Shown: in pieces, positions 8,162 to 17,072 of the stretch | Layout: every line of letters starts with the position of its first letter | Position numbering within the stretch: the stretch's first letter is position 1 | Program-made: the position numbers and the translations under genes | NCBI RefSeq assembly: GCF_002897295.1 | Contig: NZ_BEXF01000015.1 | Location: 83,431-147,430 of the forward strand | DNA: 64,000 bases | Direction of reading: 5' to 3' | From: Brevibacillus reuszeri | Lineage (GTDB): Bacteria; Bacillota; Bacilli; Brevibacillales; Brevibacillaceae | The notes under the pieces: generated by a model | Seen by the model: the letters and a program-made list of their open reading frames with translations, nothing else | Databases searched by the model: none | What the model was told of the DNA's origin: nothing

Positions 8162-9658
8162 CTATAGAAGCGGGATTAGTTGTCTTTTAATGGTCTGCGC
8201 AAGGAATCGTGAAACCCTGTAATCAACGGCATTCTTTAACATTTCAAAGATAGCTGTTAGACTTCCGATGAAAGTGAAATCATCCGGAAGGGAGAACAAG
8301 CGCGCTGTTTCACGAACCGTCAGATAGCGATCCAGCGATGGGTGAAAAATTACGTGGTCCTGAACGTGTGCGAGCGTTTTCGTCTGCAAATCCCATCCTA
8401 AGCGCATGCAAAAGTCATTAAACTTCTTCTTCGCTGATCGTAAATGTTCAGGAACGTCCTTGATACATCCACCCTCAGGAACATACTGCATGCGTTCTAA
8501 CGTCTTCGGTGTAGGTTTAAAGAAGAGATCTTGCTGGGGGGCATTCTCCACATCCTTAAACGCATCTCGAACTGTTCTACACTCCGCTAGATGTGGGAGC
8601 TCTATTTCAGGCACATCGTTTTCAATCCCGAGTATAAAGGCCCTTCTTCTCTTTTGTGCAGACCCAAGCGAAGTAGCATCTATTATCTTGGCGACGATAC
8701 CAAAATTCGAGAAACGTTCCCTAAACCGCTTCAAAATGACGCCATTCTTTACGGTAATGAACTTTTCTACGTTTTCGATCAAGAAGGCCTTGGCTTTGCT
8801 CCATTGAATAATATCCATTGCCTTTTCCACTATAGGATGATGATCTGATTCACTATCACGGAAATTCTTTTTTGTATTCAACAAGCTAAAGTCAATACAC
8901 GGGATTCCAGCTACACAAATATCCGCTTTAGGGATATCCTCTTTTGTTAAGGACATGACGTCCCTCATGATGATATGATCACCGATATTATGCTGGTAGG
9001 TTTTAATATGGGAGTCCCGTAACGCTTTCTTTTCAAAACGATCATTAGCAAAGATGATATCGTAGCCCTCGTTTTTAAAACCTAAATCTAGGGTCCCGCT
9101 TCCGGAAAATAGCGATATCATTTTGATCGCTTTCTCTTTTAAAGCAGGAGGTACTTTCGAGGATCCACCCTGCAATTGTTCATTCTGCTCTGCACGAAAT
9201 AAATCAAATATCGTTAGCTGATCATAGTTGACCACCCTTGCAAATTCATTCACTCGAACAGCGTAACTCCGATGCCCTACGTTCTCTTTCTCCCGCCTAG
9301 CTTCCTCAAGATCAACCACGTTCGAAATGGATTTCTGTCCCGCTTCTTCTAAAACAGTAAAGATGATTTTCCCTTTCGAAATTTCCAGTTCAACTTGCTG
9401 ATGTCTTGCAAAGAAGGAACGTACGTCTTCGCCCTTAATGTCTATGACTGGTACTTTTTTTCCGGTTCGTTGTGTAGTTTGCGCTACCTTTTTCTTTGTT
9501 TCATTTGCACTCGCATAAACAGTGACTCTCTTGCGTTGCTGATCTACTTTGTATTTAATGGACTGGCCAATACCAAAACCATAAATGCATAGGTATTGAG
9601 CCTCGATATATAGTCGCTCTTTAATGTTGTACATTCTTTTCAAAACAGATGATTTCAT
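8162..9658 (-). CDS. C5 cytosine-specific DNA methyltransferase with N-terminal extension
   Basis: The catalytic part starts near residue 180 with motif I (LFSGSGTLDLGF, SAM binding). It continues with motif IV (IPCIDFS, catalytic Cys near 254), motif VI (ENV, near 295) and motif VIII (QKRRR, near 335). An extra domain of about 175 residues precedes it. Part of that (residues 25-105) alternates strands in a way that recalls AbrB/MazE-like DNA-binding folds, though I am not sure of this. It transfers a methyl group from SAM to C5 of cytosine. No restriction endonuclease is adjacent, so it is probably a solitary enzyme for anti-restriction or regulation. Its leader carries a terminator-like hairpin (9741-9800). 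Confidence 0.9.
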   Translation of the reverse strand: MKSSVLKRMYNIKERLYIEAQYLCIYGFGIGQSIKYKVDQQRKRVTVYASANETKKKVAQTTQRTGKKVPVIDIKGEDVRSFFARHQQVELEISKGKIIFTVLEEAGQKSISNVVDLEEARREKENVGHRSYAVRVNEFARVVNYDQLTIFDLFRAEQNEQLQGGSSKVPPALKEKAIKMISLFSGSGTLDLGFKNEGYDIIFANDRFEKKALRDSHIKTYQHNIGDHIIMRDVMSLTKEDIPKADICVAGIPCIDFSLLNTKKNFRDSESDHHPIVEKAMDIIQWSKAKAFLIENVEKFITVKNGVILKRFRERFSNFGIVAKIIDATSLGSAQKRRRAFILGIENDVPEIELPHLAECRTVRDAFKDVENAPQQDLFFKPTPKTLERMQYVPEGGCIKDVPEHLRSAKKKFNDFCMRLGWDLQTKTLAHVQDHVIFHPSLDRYLTVRETARLFSLPDDFTFIGSLTAIFEMLKNAVDYRVSRFLAQTIKRQLIPLL

Positions 9659-10041
9659 AATTGGTACCTCACAGTCAGATTGATTTTTTCAACAACAGTT
9701 GAAATACTAAGAGTCGTCTCTGCTTAAAAGAGCCTTATATTCAAAAAAGAAAAACCTGTATACGTTGAGGAAGAACTTACTCCATAAACGTGTACAGGTT
9801 CTTTGGTATGGCTCTTCAGAAATGTTCTTGTGAGACGAATTGAATCATTACATTGAACTGTTTCGTGGGTCAGTCAGTTTTTGGAGCGAATACAATAAAG
9901 TAAAGTTCTTCTGTTGCATTTGAACATTGCTTAATTGAAAATCACATACTTCCACCGGAACTTTAGCTCTTGGTTACATGACCTCTTCCAAAAAAGATCT
10001 TCATACGACTGCTGCTGTTTTAGATCACCAATTGATGACCG
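9659..10041 (-). promoter_or_regulatory. 383-bp intergenic region with leader terminator hairpin (9741-9800)
   Basis: The 14-nt arms AACCTGTACACGTT and AACGTATACAGGTT are complementary except for one G-T pair. The hairpin is followed by TTTTTC on the minus strand, about 90 bp before the methyltransferase start. The preceding ACCAAAG is shared in part with the hairpin at 8054-8106. I see no gene and no clear promoter in the rest (9801-10041). Confidence 0.55.
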
Positions 10042-11217
10042 TTATACAGCGCTGTTATATTTGTATAGATACCAATCATCATGATTTACTACAAAATTGT
10101 TATCTCTGTCTTGTTTAACTGTACGTCTCTCCGGTAATCCTAATTTAAAGTTATTACACTGGGGAATATTGTTTTCGATAAGTATTTCTTTGATCGTCAC
10201 GCTTTTGTCAGTCTTTTTAATTACTTGGAAAGCTTTTAGAATTCTATTGCCACCAATAGAAGTACGAATTACTATGTCGTCTACCTCAAATGGATTGACT
10301 GCTTCCTTTTTCTTTTCCACCCATCCCTCTGGAATTTTCATTTCCTGGATTTCAGCATAAGGGTACTTGAGCGTATATGGAACAAATTCAGGCTTAACCT
10401 CCACAGTCTTTGCATTCGGTTTAACAACTGTATCCCAGCTGCCGCGGATTTTAACGAGATAACCAGCCTTAACGTTCTCTTTATTAAATTGAACGCCGCC
10501 TATCTCGTCCATTTTATTGTGGAGAAATGCAAGTTTATCTAATTCATATTCCATTTTCTCTAATAGAGTTTCCATGTAAGATTCGTTTTGAGTCTCTTCT
10601 GCTTGAACAATTCGCCGCTGGTATTCACGAATATTCTTATTGCATTCTTCAATTCTGTTACTTAAATATGATCTATTCTTAAATTTACTCATGCTTGCAG
10701 TTTGTTCTGCTGTTATAGCTTTATCCCGGAAGTATTCACTCTTACGGTATTCTTCAAATCCTTTATGATAACGGTCAAACATTTTTTCTCTTTGACGTGC
10801 AAAACGTTGACTTCCCGCATGACCTGCAATAATCGGTTGCGTAAAAAATGAATTGTCACCACGCATACTGTTTAAGTCTGATTGCAGGTTTTTTGCTCTG
10901 TTCTTGGCATTGTCCGCATACTGCTCAAAGCGCTCGATTCTTGCTTCTGCTTTTTCTACTTGTCTTTCTACTTCCTCAGCGTAGGACAGGCGCTCTCCAA
11001 TTTTACCGCCATCCGTAAAGCCTAGTTTTGTAGCTACACGGATAGCTGAATAATGATTTTTGGTAGACCGGGACACCCAAGCAGAACGAGAACCAGAGAA
11101 CAGATATGCACTTTGTAATGTCTTTTTCTCAACCTGGCTTAGAGATTGATACTCTGTTTTAGAGAACTGCAATTCAATTTTAGAAGTTTCGAGGTTTAGA
11201 ATATATTGTTTAGTCAT
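10042..11217 (-). CDS. DUF3560-domain protein
   Basis: A 391-residue protein starting at the ATG at 11217 (GAAGGAA ribosome site). An upstream extension of 24 residues in the same frame is not supported. The N-terminal third (SRSAWVSRSTKNHY, RVATKLGF, GERLSYAEEVERQ) matches DUF3560, common on phages and plasmids of unknown function. Long helices rich in Glu, Lys and Arg (about 70-220) suggest a coiled coil. The C-terminal part (about 235-390) is beta-rich. It follows the second methyltransferase by about 120 bp on the same strand and could be co-transcribed. Confidence 0.75.
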   Translation of the reverse strand: MTKQYILNLETSKIELQFSKTEYQSLSQVEKKTLQSAYLFSGSRSAWVSRSTKNHYSAIRVATKLGFTDGGKIGERLSYAEEVERQVEKAEARIERFEQYADNAKNRAKNLQSDLNSMRGDNSFFTQPIIAGHAGSQRFARQREKMFDRYHKGFEEYRKSEYFRDKAITAEQTASMSKFKNRSYLSNRIEECNKNIREYQRRIVQAEETQNESYMETLLEKMEYELDKLAFLHNKMDEIGGVQFNKENVKAGYLVKIRGSWDTVVKPNAKTVEVKPEFVPYTLKYPYAEIQEMKIPEGWVEKKKEAVNPFEVDDIVIRTSIGGNRILKAFQVIKKTDKSVTIKEILIENNIPQCNNFKLGLPERRTVKQDRDNNFVVNHDDWYLYKYNSAV

Positions 11218-11336
11218 TATATTTTCCTTCTTCCTATGTGTATTATTGCTTGTCTCACATGCACTTGCCTGCATAATATTTATTTGCAAAAGTCTTTTGA
11301 ATCACGAATACATTCGTCGCTACCCAATCGGTTTGG

Positions 11337-12308
11337 TTAGACGATCGAATTTGTCATTTGATCAAACAGGGCCCTCGCCAGTGCATCTCCAACAGAAAAC
11401 GCGACACCGTTGCCAACCAAGCGATACTGTTGTGTTGTCACAACTTCCGCCGGTATGACAAAGGTATCAGGCATCCCCATTAAACGCAGCATTTCACGGA
11501 CTGTAATTTTCCGATCTTCGCTTGGATGAATGAATTCTCTTCCGTCTTTTGCAATGTGAGCGACAAGTGTGTGACTTTGCTTGTTCCAATTCAATCTTCT
11601 TAATCCGTGCCATTGTTTCGGGTTAGGATTGGAAGTGATCCGACGAATACGTTCAGGTGAAGGGCTTGTCCAGGTAGAGATATGATTAGGAATGCATCCA
11701 GAAGTACCTTCTGTTTCTCCAGGAGCGGGAAGATTCCCAATGGCCTGATATACATTCATCGTTAAACCCGTTGCCCGTGGAAATTGAAATTCAAATCCTA
11801 AATCGGTACGTACGCCGACTAGAAAGACACGCTTACGATCAGATGGGCTTCCGAACTCTGCTGCCTCGATTTCTTGCATCGAAATTCGATACCCTATCTT
11901 TTTGAAGGAGTGGATGTACCCGAGAAGTGTCTCTTGATGACGTGCTTTCAGTCCACTTACATTTTCAAAAAGAAAGACCTTCGGCATCTTTTTCTCGATG
12001 ACGCGGAAAAAATTCCATATGTGTTTCCCTGTCTCTCCCCGTTCGCCACGGTTTACGCCATCTGTTGAGTAATCTGGACACGGTGGCGTCCCGAGGTAAA
12101 CATCTGCTGGTGGAATATCATCGTATGACAATTCTTCGATATCCCCAACTACCAGATGATCCCCTACATTTTTCTGATAGCATCGTGCAGCTGAAGGATT
12201 AATCTCGTTGGCCCAAATGATGTGAAAATGGTTTTTAAACGCATAATCAAGTAAACCACCCCCAACATAAAAGGAGCATACGGTAAACTTTTTCGCGTAT
12301 TCTGACAT
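11337..12308 (-). CDS. C5 cytosine-specific DNA methyltransferase (Dcm-like)
   Basis: A compact 323-residue enzyme. Motif I is CSFYVGGGLLDYAF (11-24), motif IV is TPPCPDYS (catalytic Cys about 77), motif VI is FENV (114-117), motif VIII is the DRKRVF block near 157, and motif X is VGNGVAFSVG near residue 300. The length is normal for a minimal C5 methyltransferase. It has no neighbouring endonuclease. The first of the SAM-binding glycines is replaced (FYVGGG instead of F/SAGxGG). A long structured leader precedes it and pairs with its ribosome site. Confidence 0.92.
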   Translation of the reverse strand: MSEYAKKFTVCSFYVGGGLLDYAFKNHFHIIWANEINPSAARCYQKNVGDHLVVGDIEELSYDDIPPADVYLGTPPCPDYSTDGVNRGERGETGKHIWNFFRVIEKKMPKVFLFENVSGLKARHQETLLGYIHSFKKIGYRISMQEIEAAEFGSPSDRKRVFLVGVRTDLGFEFQFPRATGLTMNVYQAIGNLPAPGETEGTSGCIPNHISTWTSPSPERIRRITSNPNPKQWHGLRRLNWNKQSHTLVAHIAKDGREFIHPSEDRKITVREMLRLMGMPDTFVIPAEVVTTQQYRLVGNGVAFSVGDALARALFDQMTNSIV

Positions 12309-12530
12309 TGTGAAGCCCTCTCTTCTGAATAAAGCTCACAGGCTTTATTGAGAGGACAATCGATCTGGAACGCATTGGGATACGTCCTGCACTTGCTAAG
12401 AGGTAACCTACCAGGAATACCGGTAATGCCCTACCTCTTGCTGCAACGATTTTCTAGGGTACTCAAGACTGAGAGACATCTACCAAAGTGATACCCGTGG
12501 CATGAGACGTTCTCACTCCCCCAACCCATT
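12309..12530 (-). promoter_or_regulatory. structured 5' leader of the Dcm-like gene
   Basis: The 222-bp gap before the methyltransferase is rich in paired elements on the minus strand. AAGAGGTA pairs with TACCTCTT around an inner TACC/GGTA hairpin. Near the start codon, CCTCTC, the AATAAAGC/GCTTTATT hairpin and GAGAGG form one long stem whose 3' arm is the ribosome site (GAGAGG) of the gene. This would hold translation off when folded. It could be an autoregulatory or ligand-responsive leader. I match it to no known riboswitch. Confidence 0.55.
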
Positions 12531-13034
12531 TTAAATGGGCAATGTCTTTGATCTTTTTTCTTTCCGCTGCTTTCTTAATTCCTTCTGAATCTCAAACCAT
12601 GCGCTATCTTGATACCTTTCGCGATCCTCTTCCGCGCAATGCCACTGTAGAGTCTGCGCGCATTGAGGCTCACCTAAGTGGCCACAATCAAAGCAATAGT
12701 CCCTGATGAATCGCTGTGCCTCGGCTACTTCAATAAGATGAAAATGCTGAATAGAAACTCTCCCTGACAAAAAAAGACCATTCGTGGTGTACTCCTTGAT
12801 TTTGCTCTTCTCTATCGCAAGAACACTTTTCGTGTCCTCACGAAGCGAAGATTCAAAATCGGGATACAACTGAATGGACTCTTTTGTACCGTCTACTAGT
12901 TTTCTGGCAAAATACATGGTCTTGCGCCTGCTATCCAATGGGATAAAGGAATACTCGTCTTGACTGTGGATGATCTCCTGAAACTTCCCTCTTTTTTTCC
13001 CAAAACTGTTTACATGAACAATTATGGGTTTCAT
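12531..13034 (-). CDS. hypothetical protein with Cys-rich C-terminal patch
   Basis: A 167-residue protein with an excellent AAAGGAGGT ribosome site. The N-terminal two thirds is a mixed alpha/beta region. Residues about 114-132 hold CFDCGHLGEPQC and a later HC, which may bind zinc. The C-terminus is very basic (KELRKQRKEKR). I do not recognise the family. It sits behind a family 2 leader and promoter and is probably the first gene of the unit that leads into the methyltransferase and DUF3560 genes. Confidence 0.7.
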   Translation of the reverse strand: MKPIIVHVNSFGKKRGKFQEIIHSQDEYSFIPLDSRRKTMYFARKLVDGTKESIQLYPDFESSLREDTKSVLAIEKSKIKEYTTNGLFLSGRVSIQHFHLIEVAEAQRFIRDYCFDCGHLGEPQCAQTLQWHCAEEDRERYQDSAWFEIQKELRKQRKEKRSKTLPI

Positions 13035-13070
13035 GATCTCCTACCTCCTTTCACTAATAGATTTATTCCA

Positions 13071-13157
13071 CGCAAAAAACCCCGCTGATGGGCATGATGG
13101 AATAAACCATCTTACCGACCAACAGGGTCTCTAACAAGTAGTCCGAGCAATCTCGGA
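13071..13157 (-). promoter_or_regulatory. family 2 leader attenuator, copy H
   Basis: On the minus strand: hairpin 1 TCCGAG-ATTG-CTCGGA (13142-13157), linker ending GTTAGA, small hairpin GACC-CTGTT-GGTC, inner hairpin GATGG-TTTATT-CCATC, and a 3' arm CAGCGGGG followed by six T and GCG. The small hairpin uses the same bases as the 5' arm of the terminator. Confidence 0.7.
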
Positions 13158-13464
13158 GACGTGTGGAATCAACAAAAAAAGAGAATACAGAGTGAATAAG
13201 ATTAGTATATCTCATAAATTCAACCGTTGAAAGTCCAAATTATCAATCAAGTCTGTGGCTCTGCTCTCGTTTATCAGAGAGAAAACCTATCGTAATTTCG
13301 GATGCTATGTTCATGATGTGCAATCTGAGTTAAAAACCTCTCTGAAATTGTAAGTGAAACATATTTGTGTCGATTTGTCACTATATACAGTATCCAGAAA
13401 ATAATGGTACACTATATATAGAGAGAACTGATATTCCTGTCATCAATCAAATGGTAAAGGAGTT
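13158..13464. other. intergenic region with divergent promoters
   Basis: For the minus strand a promoter is visible: TTTCAA (13227-13232), a 17-bp spacer and TATACT (13204-13209). It drives leader copy H. On the plus strand, AT-rich sequence with TTGTCA near 13375 and a TATATA block near 13415 could drive the gene at 13471. No gene is seen. Confidence 0.55.
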
Positions 13465-13470
13465 TTGCTA

Positions 13471-14196
13471 TTGAGTAGTCGGCACAAGACTGTTGCACTT
13501 AAGACTGCTAAGGAAATGAATCAACCCAGACCAGTCATCGTAAAGAATTTACTTACATGCAGTCAGTCTCATGAGTTTGATGATGCAAAGGAGGAATGGA
13601 CTGTACAGTCCCTAATTGACGAATCCTCCGAGGGCTTCTCAAACCATTGTCATCTGTGTCATACTCCAAATCTAAAGTATAATTTCATCCTAGAGAACGC
13701 ATTGAATGGAACAACCATTCAAGTAGGTTCCACTTGCATCTTACGATTCGGTGTAGGCCTTGGAAAAATGGATGTAGACTCAGGGGCAATCTTTCTCAAT
13801 AACATGATAGAAGAAAAAGAACTGATTAACTTTCTACAGACTTACTCTTCGAGAGTTATGGTATTGCATCCCGAAGGCAGGACATTAAAGAAGTATTACG
13901 AGTCGTTGAAGAGATACTTTGACTTGAGAGGAATAACAGCTCCTACCCAAGAACAACTCGGATTGGTCATATTCGGGATAAAGTGGGAAGAGCAGAGTAC
14001 TTTCAATCAGCTACAAATGAAACGAATCTTCTATAATCCTGGATCTATCGAGGTCTCCCGTACTAAACGTACACGTCCTACTCACAATCCTAAAGAAGGA
14101 ACAACGTGGGGGCATAAACGCCGGAGAAATGTTGAAACCACCTTGGCAAGATCGGCATCCTACAGTCCAGAAGGACGCGTTGTTGATAATAGATAA
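13471..14196 (+). CDS. hypothetical protein with a possible zinc site
   Basis: A 241-residue protein starting at TTG 13471, about ten bases after AAAGGAG; a TTG two codons upstream is an alternative. Residues about 55-70 carry HCHLCH and a later Cys (TCILRFG) that could form a zinc site. The C-terminal 40 residues are strongly basic (RTKRTRPT, HKRRRN), which suggests nucleic-acid binding. It is one of the few plus-strand genes and is alone between its own promoter and a terminator. No family recognised. Confidence 0.6.
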   Translation: MSSRHKTVALKTAKEMNQPRPVIVKNLLTCSQSHEFDDAKEEWTVQSLIDESSEGFSNHCHLCHTPNLKYNFILENALNGTTIQVGSTCILRFGVGLGKMDVDSGAIFLNNMIEEKELINFLQTYSSRVMVLHPEGRTLKKYYESLKRYFDLRGITAPTQEQLGLVIFGIKWEEQSTFNQLQMKRIFYNPGSIEVSRTKRTRPTHNPKEGTTWGHKRRRNVETTLARSASYSPEGRVVDNR

Positions 14197-14204
14197 GAAA
14201 CGAA

Positions 14205-14231
14205 AAACCGCCAGATATAGTTGGCGGTTTT
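14205..14231. terminator. bidirectional terminator
   Basis: AAAACCGCCA and TGGCGGTTTT form a perfect 10-bp stem between two convergent genes, with A and T runs placed for use from both sides. Confidence 0.85.
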
Positions 14232-14235
14232 CTCT

Positions 14236-14847
14236 TTATCTCTTCTTTGTTTCAATATGATCGTGTAACATATCTAGTATAATATCAACATCCTTAGAAT
14301 TTACTACTCCCAACGTATATACTCCTTTATTGAAAATCCGAGTGTATCTATTAATGATTTTCGCAGCCGCTTGTACTAACTCTTTTAACTCACCATACGT
14401 AATGGGCGCATCTATACCAAGTTGAGCTTGATCATAGAAATACTTTCTATCCGAATGAACATAGTACTTGTTTCTCCAATAGTAAAGATTTTTTAGTGGT
14501 GCTTTTTGTTTGATCATATCCTGTTCATTATCTTTGAGAATAGCTTCTATATCTGATGGTTCCATAGGAAAAAGTTGCATTTGAGACCTAATTTTTTTTT
14601 GAAATGTATGAATTGTTCCATATCCATTCCTATCATATACCCTCGCTATCCTAACAATGACGTCATTTAATAGTGAATCCATTGTGAGTTGAAAATAAAC
14701 AGGTGCCAAATTTAATACAGCATGTCGAGTTTCTGTTTTGTTCTTAAGATGAAACCATAGCTCTAATTTTGAATAAGTATGATTTAGGTCGCTCATTAAT
14801 AGTTCAAGATAGTCTACTAAATTCTCTTTCTCAGATCCTTTGTTCAT
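14236..14847 (-). CDS. HEPN-domain (AbiU2-like) protein
   Basis: A 203-residue helical protein. YWRNKYYVHSDRKYF (about 123-137) contains the HEPN Rx4-6H active-site motif (R125, H131), and the surrounding helices fit the AbiU2-type HEPN family. HEPN domains of this kind are usually RNases used in phage abortive infection or toxin systems. No MNT nucleotidyltransferase or other antitoxin is next to it, so if active it is a stand-alone protein. It has a GGAGGTAG ribosome site and a terminator shared with the convergent gene. Confidence 0.7.
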   Translation of the reverse strand: MNKGSEKENLVDYLELLMSDLNHTYSKLELWFHLKNKTETRHAVLNLAPVYFQLTMDSLLNDVIVRIARVYDRNGYGTIHTFQKKIRSQMQLFPMEPSDIEAILKDNEQDMIKQKAPLKNLYYWRNKYYVHSDRKYFYDQAQLGIDAPITYGELKELVQAAAKIINRYTRIFNKGVYTLGVVNSKDVDIILDMLHDHIETKKR

Positions 14848-15055
14848 CGATTTCTACCTCCGTAATTACTTCGTTACTGCCATTCTACTGTTGTACTTAG
14901 AATCTTAACAGGGTGGAAATATTACAACCCTTTCTGACCAAAGTCACTTATAATCGGTATATTATCAAAAACATTAGAAACAAATGTTCTCTAAACACTT
15001 CTCAACTCATCAATTTAACAGTAAAATATGAGTATATCTAGGAAAGGGTGTTTTC

Positions 15056-15328
15056 ATGAATAAGACTGACCTGGTTGCCAAAGTAGCAGAACAAGCAGAG
15101 CTAACTAAAAAGGATGCTACATCCGCTGTTGATGCTGTTCTCGACGCAATTGCTGACGCTCTGAAAGAAGGCGACAAAGTATCACTAATTGGATTTGGAA
15201 ATTTTGAAGTGCGGGAGCGGGCAGCTCGTAAAGGTAGAAACCCTCAAACTGGCGAAGAGATTGAGATCGCTGCGAGTAAAGTACCTGCATTTAAACCAGG
15301 TAAAGAATTGAAGGATTCTGTAAAATAA
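15056..15328 (+). CDS. hup: HU-family DNA-binding protein
   Basis: A 90-residue protein with all features of HU/IHF: N-terminal NKTDLVAKVAE, GFGNFEVRERAARKGRNPQTG (the beta-arm with the conserved RNP that bends DNA) and a C-terminal PAFKPGKELK. Length is standard. It acts as a homodimer that compacts and bends DNA. A plasmid-borne HU may help replication, transposition or silencing of the element. It is monocistronic, with a GAAAGGGTG ribosome site and its own terminator. Confidence 0.95.
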   Translation: MNKTDLVAKVAEQAELTKKDATSAVDAVLDAIADALKEGDKVSLIGFGNFEVRERAARKGRNPQTGEEIEIAASKVPAFKPGKELKDSVK

Positions 15329-15338
15329 TCACTACATA

Positions 15339-15371
15339 AAAAAACGCCACGTAGTAATACGCGGCGTTTTT
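15339..15371 (+). terminator. terminator of the HU gene
   Basis: AACGCC-ACG / CGC-GGCGTT hairpin followed by five T right after the HU stop codon. An A run on the other side may let it also end the convergent minus-strand unit. Confidence 0.85.
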
Positions 15372-15410
15372 ATTATACCCTTGAACTATAGTTAACCATT
15401 TAAATCCACT

Positions 15411-15674
15411 CTATCTACTCACCTGGTTGTTCATGCGGTCAACTAGCTCTTCTGCTTCTCGGATTTGAAACTCAGTATCGTGTAGCCTTTTCCATTGACG
15501 AGTCGCACCAGCCAATAAACTTTCTGGAGTTGCAGTATCGATGACCAGTGGCCCACGATCACGCATCAGTTGAGCTGGACTAACAAGCTTTTTCCGCATC
15601 AGGGCCAAGGGTATATTTAGCATGGAAACACAGAACCGCTTCCATTTGCTTTTTTTAATCGTCATATCGATCAC
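15411..15674 (-). CDS. small basic hypothetical protein (87 aa)
   Basis: The N-terminus is basic (KKSKWKRF), then comes a helix with LNIPLALMRKKL and a C-terminal charged helix (FQIREAEELVDRMNNQ). It overlaps the end of the membrane-protein gene upstream by four bases (ATGA), so the two are translationally coupled and probably work together. A second ATG at 15665 is an equally good start. No family recognised. Confidence 0.65.
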   Translation of the reverse strand: MIDMTIKKSKWKRFCVSMLNIPLALMRKKLVSPAQLMRDRGPLVIDTATPESLLAGATRQWKRLHDTEFQIREAEELVDRMNNQVSR

Positions 15675-16687
15675 TCCCTATTCCGATTTGGATTGTAACT
15701 TGCAGCAGCAACTTCTTCATGGAAATGACTATGCCTCACTTGATCAAACAAAACTTTACCAAAAATTTGAGCAATTGGTCCCTTATTTTGAAAGCTCAAG
15801 ATTTTGTGGTTAACAATAAGGAGGGCAACATAATGTTGAATTCCCTCAGCCCCACCATCCAGCGAAAAGCGCAAGACGTGATAAGCACGATTTTTATGTT
15901 TCTTCTTATTTCCATTGTACATCATTCCATAAACAGTGTCATTATGATTTGACATACTATCCTTTAACCTAGAAATGTCCTGTTCGGTTTCAGCAACAAT
16001 CCTAGTCGTATCAAAGATCGCTGCATAATGTAATCCGATAATTCGAACATCCTGTTCAATGTACACGTCCCAATTCTGAAGAGCGGATAGCATTCGCCTA
16101 TCTTGACCAGACCGAGACAAGATGTACTGGTACAAAAGTGCATTAAGATATGCACCATAGTCAGCTGGCGCCTTACGAAGCGACTTGTGCATTATATAAC
16201 TTAGCAAATCAATGGGTACCTTTATCTTGCGGTATCGTAGCTTAGAAATGTCTGACCTCTCACCTTTGTGCTCAATAACCTTACGAAAATGGTATTGAAT
16301 ATGATGATCCTTGGTCTGTTTATGCACCTGAAAGAGCTGGAAAGCCATCAGTCCATCAACCGTTTCAATATAGGTTTTCGCTCGATTGTTAATGGCCACC
16401 AGCTTACGAGCAAGGATCTCTCCCTCATCTGCTAGGAATTCATACTTCCACCTAAACTTCCAAAATGGCCAAAACAAGAAGAATCCGAGTAATACAATCG
16501 CTACTCCTCCCATACCCAAAGCAATATACGTTTTGAGCAATAGGGAAGACTCGGTAACTGCGTTCACGATTGCACTTGAAATCATCCCAACCAGCAGAAG
16601 CAAAGCGGCAGCTGACAAACTCATGCCGATGCTCTTAGAGAAAATATTGGTCATTCTTTCCCATAGCGTCACTTTGTCTTTTGACAT
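15671..16687 (-). CDS. membrane protein with two N-terminal transmembrane segments
   Basis: A 338-residue protein with two hydrophobic helices (about 21-43 and 50-72). They are followed by a FWPFWKFRWKYEF linker and a cytoplasmic domain of about 260 residues ending in HFHEEVAAASYNP. Not recognised. It sits behind a family 2 leader and overlaps the 87-aa gene. The AAGGAGTG ribosome site supports the ATG. Confidence 0.7.
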   Translation of the reverse strand: MSKDKVTLWERMTNIFSKSIGMSLSAAALLLLVGMISSAIVNAVTESSLLLKTYIALGMGGVAIVLLGFFLFWPFWKFRWKYEFLADEGEILARKLVAINNRAKTYIETVDGLMAFQLFQVHKQTKDHHIQYHFRKVIEHKGERSDISKLRYRKIKVPIDLLSYIMHKSLRKAPADYGAYLNALLYQYILSRSGQDRRMLSALQNWDVYIEQDVRIIGLHYAAIFDTTRIVAETEQDISRLKDSMSNHNDTVYGMMYNGNKKKHKNRAYHVLRFSLDGGAEGIQHYVALLIVNHKILSFQNKGPIAQIFGKVLFDQVRHSHFHEEVAAASYNPNRNRE

Positions 16688-16807
16688 TCAATCACTCCTT
16701 CTTTTTATGTGTCTCTTGTCATACATCCCTCATAGAAATGAATCGTTCTGTTCTGTTCTGTCCTCTCCCTTCAGATCACCCTTGTAACCAAAAAAGGACC
16801 GGAAAAC

Positions 16808-16899
16808 ACAAAAAAACCCGTGGCAAAGAACGATAAAGACAACTTGTCTTTTCATTCATGACCAACGGGTCATTTTCATGGTTTTCCGATCCATTCGGA
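16808..16899 (-). promoter_or_regulatory. family 2 leader attenuator, copy F
   Basis: On the minus strand: hairpin 1 TCCGA-ATGGA-TCGGA (16885-16899), linker of 13 nt, small hairpin GACC-CGTT-GGTC, inner hairpin AAGAC/GTCTT, and a terminator 3' arm ACGGGT followed by seven T. ACCCGT/ACGGGT is the terminator stem. Upstream a TATAAT (16947-16952) with a weak -35 marks the promoter. GGAAAACC just after hairpin 1 recalls the GGAAATACC motif of family 1. Confidence 0.7.
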
Positions 16900-17072
16900 T
16901 ATACGAAAAGGGTAATAGAAAAAAAGAAATATTTGCTAACCACTACATTATATCCTAGTTTCCAAATAAGAACTACGGATTGGTAAGCATTTCTCTATTG
17001 ATCTTCCTTCACTATGCGAACGTACGTTAACCATGTTACTATTAAGAAAGAATCTTCTAGGGGGGAACCTGA

